64,000 bases of DNA from Steroidobacter agaridevorans (GTDB lineage Bacteria; Pseudomonadota; Gammaproteobacteria; Steroidobacterales; Steroidobacteraceae). Below the pieces are notes generated by a model. The model was not told the origin of the DNA and ran no database searches. It saw only the letters and a list, made by a program, of their open reading frames with translations. The position numbers and the translations under genes were made by a program. This document shows positions 59,166-64,000 of the stretch, one piece after another. The stretch spans positions 155,626-219,625 of the forward strand of contig NZ_BLJO01000006.1 of NCBI RefSeq assembly GCF_009932555.1, given 5' to 3'. Numbering within the stretch: position 1 is the stretch's first letter; each line of letters starts with the position of its first letter.

Positions 59166-59648
59166 ATGAACGCCGTGCTTGCAATAATCGTCACCGGCAT
59201 CGGCGCCACCGCAGTCATGGACGTTTGGGGCGCGATCCGCAAGCGGCTGTTCGGCATCCCACCCGCTGATTACGCCATGGTCGGCCGCTGGATCGGCCAC
59301 ATGACACGCGGCACGTTTCGCCACGACCGAATCGCAGCCGCCGCACCGATTCCGGGAGAGCGCGCCCTCGGGTGGATCGTCCACTACGGCACCGGCGTCG
59401 CATTCGCCGCCGGGCTGATCTGGATCGTAGGATCCGAATGGCTCCGCCAACCAGCATTGATTCCCGCATTAGCGTTCGGCATCGGCACCGTAGCCGCGCC
59501 ATTCCTGCTGATGCAACCAGGCATGGGCGCAGGCGTAGCCGCATCGCGCACGCCGAAGCCGTGGTCAGCGCGACTTCAGAGCTTGATCACCCACGCGGTC
59601 TTCGGCTTCGGCCTGTGGGCGACCGGCTGGGTGCTCCAGCAGGGCTGA
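59166..59648 (+). CDS. DUF2938 family membrane protein
   Basis: 160 residues, about four hydrophobic segments (near 1-20, 75-95, 100-120, 135-157). The start LAIIVTGIGATAVMDVWGAI and GRWIGHMTRGTFRHD with several His (also HYGTGVAF, THAVFGFG) match DUF2938, a family of unknown function. A MerR regulator lies divergently upstream, suggesting induction by metal or redox stress. Confidence 0.85.
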   Translation: MNAVLAIIVTGIGATAVMDVWGAIRKRLFGIPPADYAMVGRWIGHMTRGTFRHDRIAAAAPIPGERALGWIVHYGTGVAFAAGLIWIVGSEWLRQPALIPALAFGIGTVAAPFLLMQPGMGAGVAASRTPKPWSARLQSLITHAVFGFGLWATGWVLQQG

Positions 59649-59722
59649 CCCCGAATGCGACTGAGCCATGAGTTCCGGCGATAGATGCCGTATTCTTTTG
59701 CAAACATACGCCGGAGCCGATC

Positions 59723-60238
59723 ATGCCTCGTTACGTTGCCTTCCTGCGGGGCGTGAGCCCGATGAATGCGAAGATGCCGGAGGTGAAGCGCGCGTTCGAA
59801 AGCGCCGGTTTCAAGAATGTCAAAACCGTGCTCGCCAGCGGCAACGTGGTGTTCGACTCTGCCGCCAGGTCGGAAAAGACCCTGGCTCAGCAGGCGGAGA
59901 AGGCGATGCAGGAGCATCTGGATCGCAGCTTCATGACCATCGTGCGGTCCACCAAAGCGTTGCAAGCGCTGATCGATGCCGATCCCTACGGTGAATTTCG
60001 ACTGCCGGCGAAGTCGAAGCACGTAATTACTTTTCTTCGCGCGGCTCCAACAGCCAAGCTGTCGTTGCCCATCAAATTAGACGATGCACGGATCCTCGCT
60101 GTGCGCGGTCAAGAAATCCTCACGTCCTATGTGCCGCACCCGGGGTCGCCGACGTTCATGCGCCTCATCGAGAAAACGTTCGGCACGGAAATCACGACCC
60201 GAACCTTGGACACAGTGAAGAAGTGCGCGGCGGCTTGA
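59723..60238 (+). CDS. DUF1697 family protein
   Basis: 171 residues. The start YVAFLRGVSPMNAKMPEVKR and LASGNVVFDS match DUF1697, a family of unknown function with an N-terminal ferredoxin-like fold. The C-terminal GSPTFMRLIEKTFGTEITTR is also conserved in it. Single gene converging with the S41 peptidase gene. Confidence 0.88.
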   Translation: MPRYVAFLRGVSPMNAKMPEVKRAFESAGFKNVKTVLASGNVVFDSAARSEKTLAQQAEKAMQEHLDRSFMTIVRSTKALQALIDADPYGEFRLPAKSKHVITFLRAAPTAKLSLPIKLDDARILAVRGQEILTSYVPHPGSPTFMRLIEKTFGTEITTRTLDTVKKCAAA

Positions 60239-60275
60239 GCCAAAGCGCACTCCTTCACTGAAACCCGTAGGTTCG

Positions 60276-63563
<3,288 letters not shown>

Positions 63564-63694
63564 CGTTGTTGGAGGTCCTTCCACCTTGGCGAGCGCAGAT
63601 GATAGCGGGATGCTGCAGCGAAGATGACTGAATTCGCCTGGATTGCAACATTCAGAAGCTATATAACTGCGCCCGTGAACGACGGAGGCGCGCC

Positions 63695-64000
63695 ATGCTG
63701 AAGTTCGTCAAGTTTGCTGAGCTGCCCGTGGTCGATCAGGACCGCGCGTTGAGCTTCTACACCGAGAAGCTCGGTCTGCGCGTGGCGCAGGACGCTCCTT
63801 ATAAAGAAGGTTGGCGCTGGATCGAGCTGGCCATCCCCGGCGCGGAGACTCGCATTCTGCTGACGGCACAGCAGGGCGAGATGAAGTCGGACATCCCTCG
63901 TCTCGTGATCATTTCCGATGACGTCGACGCCGCCTACCGCAAGCTGAGCGCGAATGGCGTCGTGTTCACCAAAGAGCCCACCAACGCCCCGTGGAACTCG
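63695..64000 (+). CDS. VOC-family (glyoxalase-like) protein, 5' part
   Basis: Runs off the window; the first 102 residues are visible. ATG at 63695 follows GGAGG by six bases. FAELPVVDQDRALSFYTEKL is the typical start of a VOC/glyoxalase-fold domain. Without the rest, the enzyme type (dioxygenase, glyoxalase or resistance protein) cannot be told. Confidence 0.85.
   Translation, partial: MLKFVKFAELPVVDQDRALSFYTEKLGLRVAQDAPYKEGWRWIELAIPGAETRILLTAQQGEMKSDIPRLVIISDDVDAAYRKLSANGVVFTKEPTNAPWNS

Overview
The window is about 64 kb of chromosome-type DNA, GC-rich with strong GC bias at third codon positions. Gene content and order (fmt-def-LysM-dprA-smg-topA, hemF, hemB, aroE, gltBD, prlC, a Mg-type HemB) point to a gammaproteobacterium, probably near the Xanthomonadales/Steroidobacterales. 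That placement is inference from gene order and protein style. No rRNA, tRNA, CRISPR array, transposase or phage gene was seen.

Layout. 1-1.2 kb: end of argS and a SPOR (FtsN-like) protein. 1.2-1.5 kb: a gene-free stretch framed by a long inverted repeat. 1.6-8.8 kb (minus strand): a tightly coupled block def / fmt / rsmB / DUF4390 / ntrY / ntrX, with a degenerate NtrX. 9.1-15.5 kb (plus): LysM protein, dprA, smg, topA, hemF. 15.8-25.6 kb: secreted S8 protease, a small lipoprotein, rlmJ, tag, hemB, aroE, a gamma-carbonic anhydrase and oligopeptidase A.

25.7-46.3 kb is an accessory catabolic island for an aromatic compound. A CarAa-like Rieske oxygenase with its own ferredoxin and ferredoxin reductase would make a ring diol. 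A two-subunit LigAB-type extradiol dioxygenase would open the ring, and an alpha/beta hydrolase would split the meta-cleavage product. MhpD, MhpE and MhpF homologues would take hydroxypentadienoate to pyruvate and acetyl-CoA. Around these lie a TauE/SafE exporter, gamma-glutamyltransferase-like protein, cupin, FAD monooxygenase, aspartate-dehydrogenase-like protein, TauD-type dioxygenase, MFS transporter, TonB receptor and tannase/feruloyl-esterase-type enzyme. A GntR/FCD regulator sits in the middle. Five intergenic regions of the island carry a shared dyad built on TTGTATGA, so the scattered operons look like one regulon. The substrate is not known.

46.3-49.6 kb: a coupled pair of unknown genes, a CsgG-like protein with a C-terminal SH3-like domain, and a lipoprotein. 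49.6-56.1 kb: gltBD. 56.3-59.1 kb: an antitoxin with a broken toxin, then a minus-strand run in which a MerR regulator is translationally coupled to an Imm1-like protein and followed by a barstar-like protein and two unknown genes. 59.1-64 kb: a SoxR-box-like MerR promoter, a DUF2938 membrane protein, DUF1697, a tricorn-type S41 peptidase and the start of a VOC protein.
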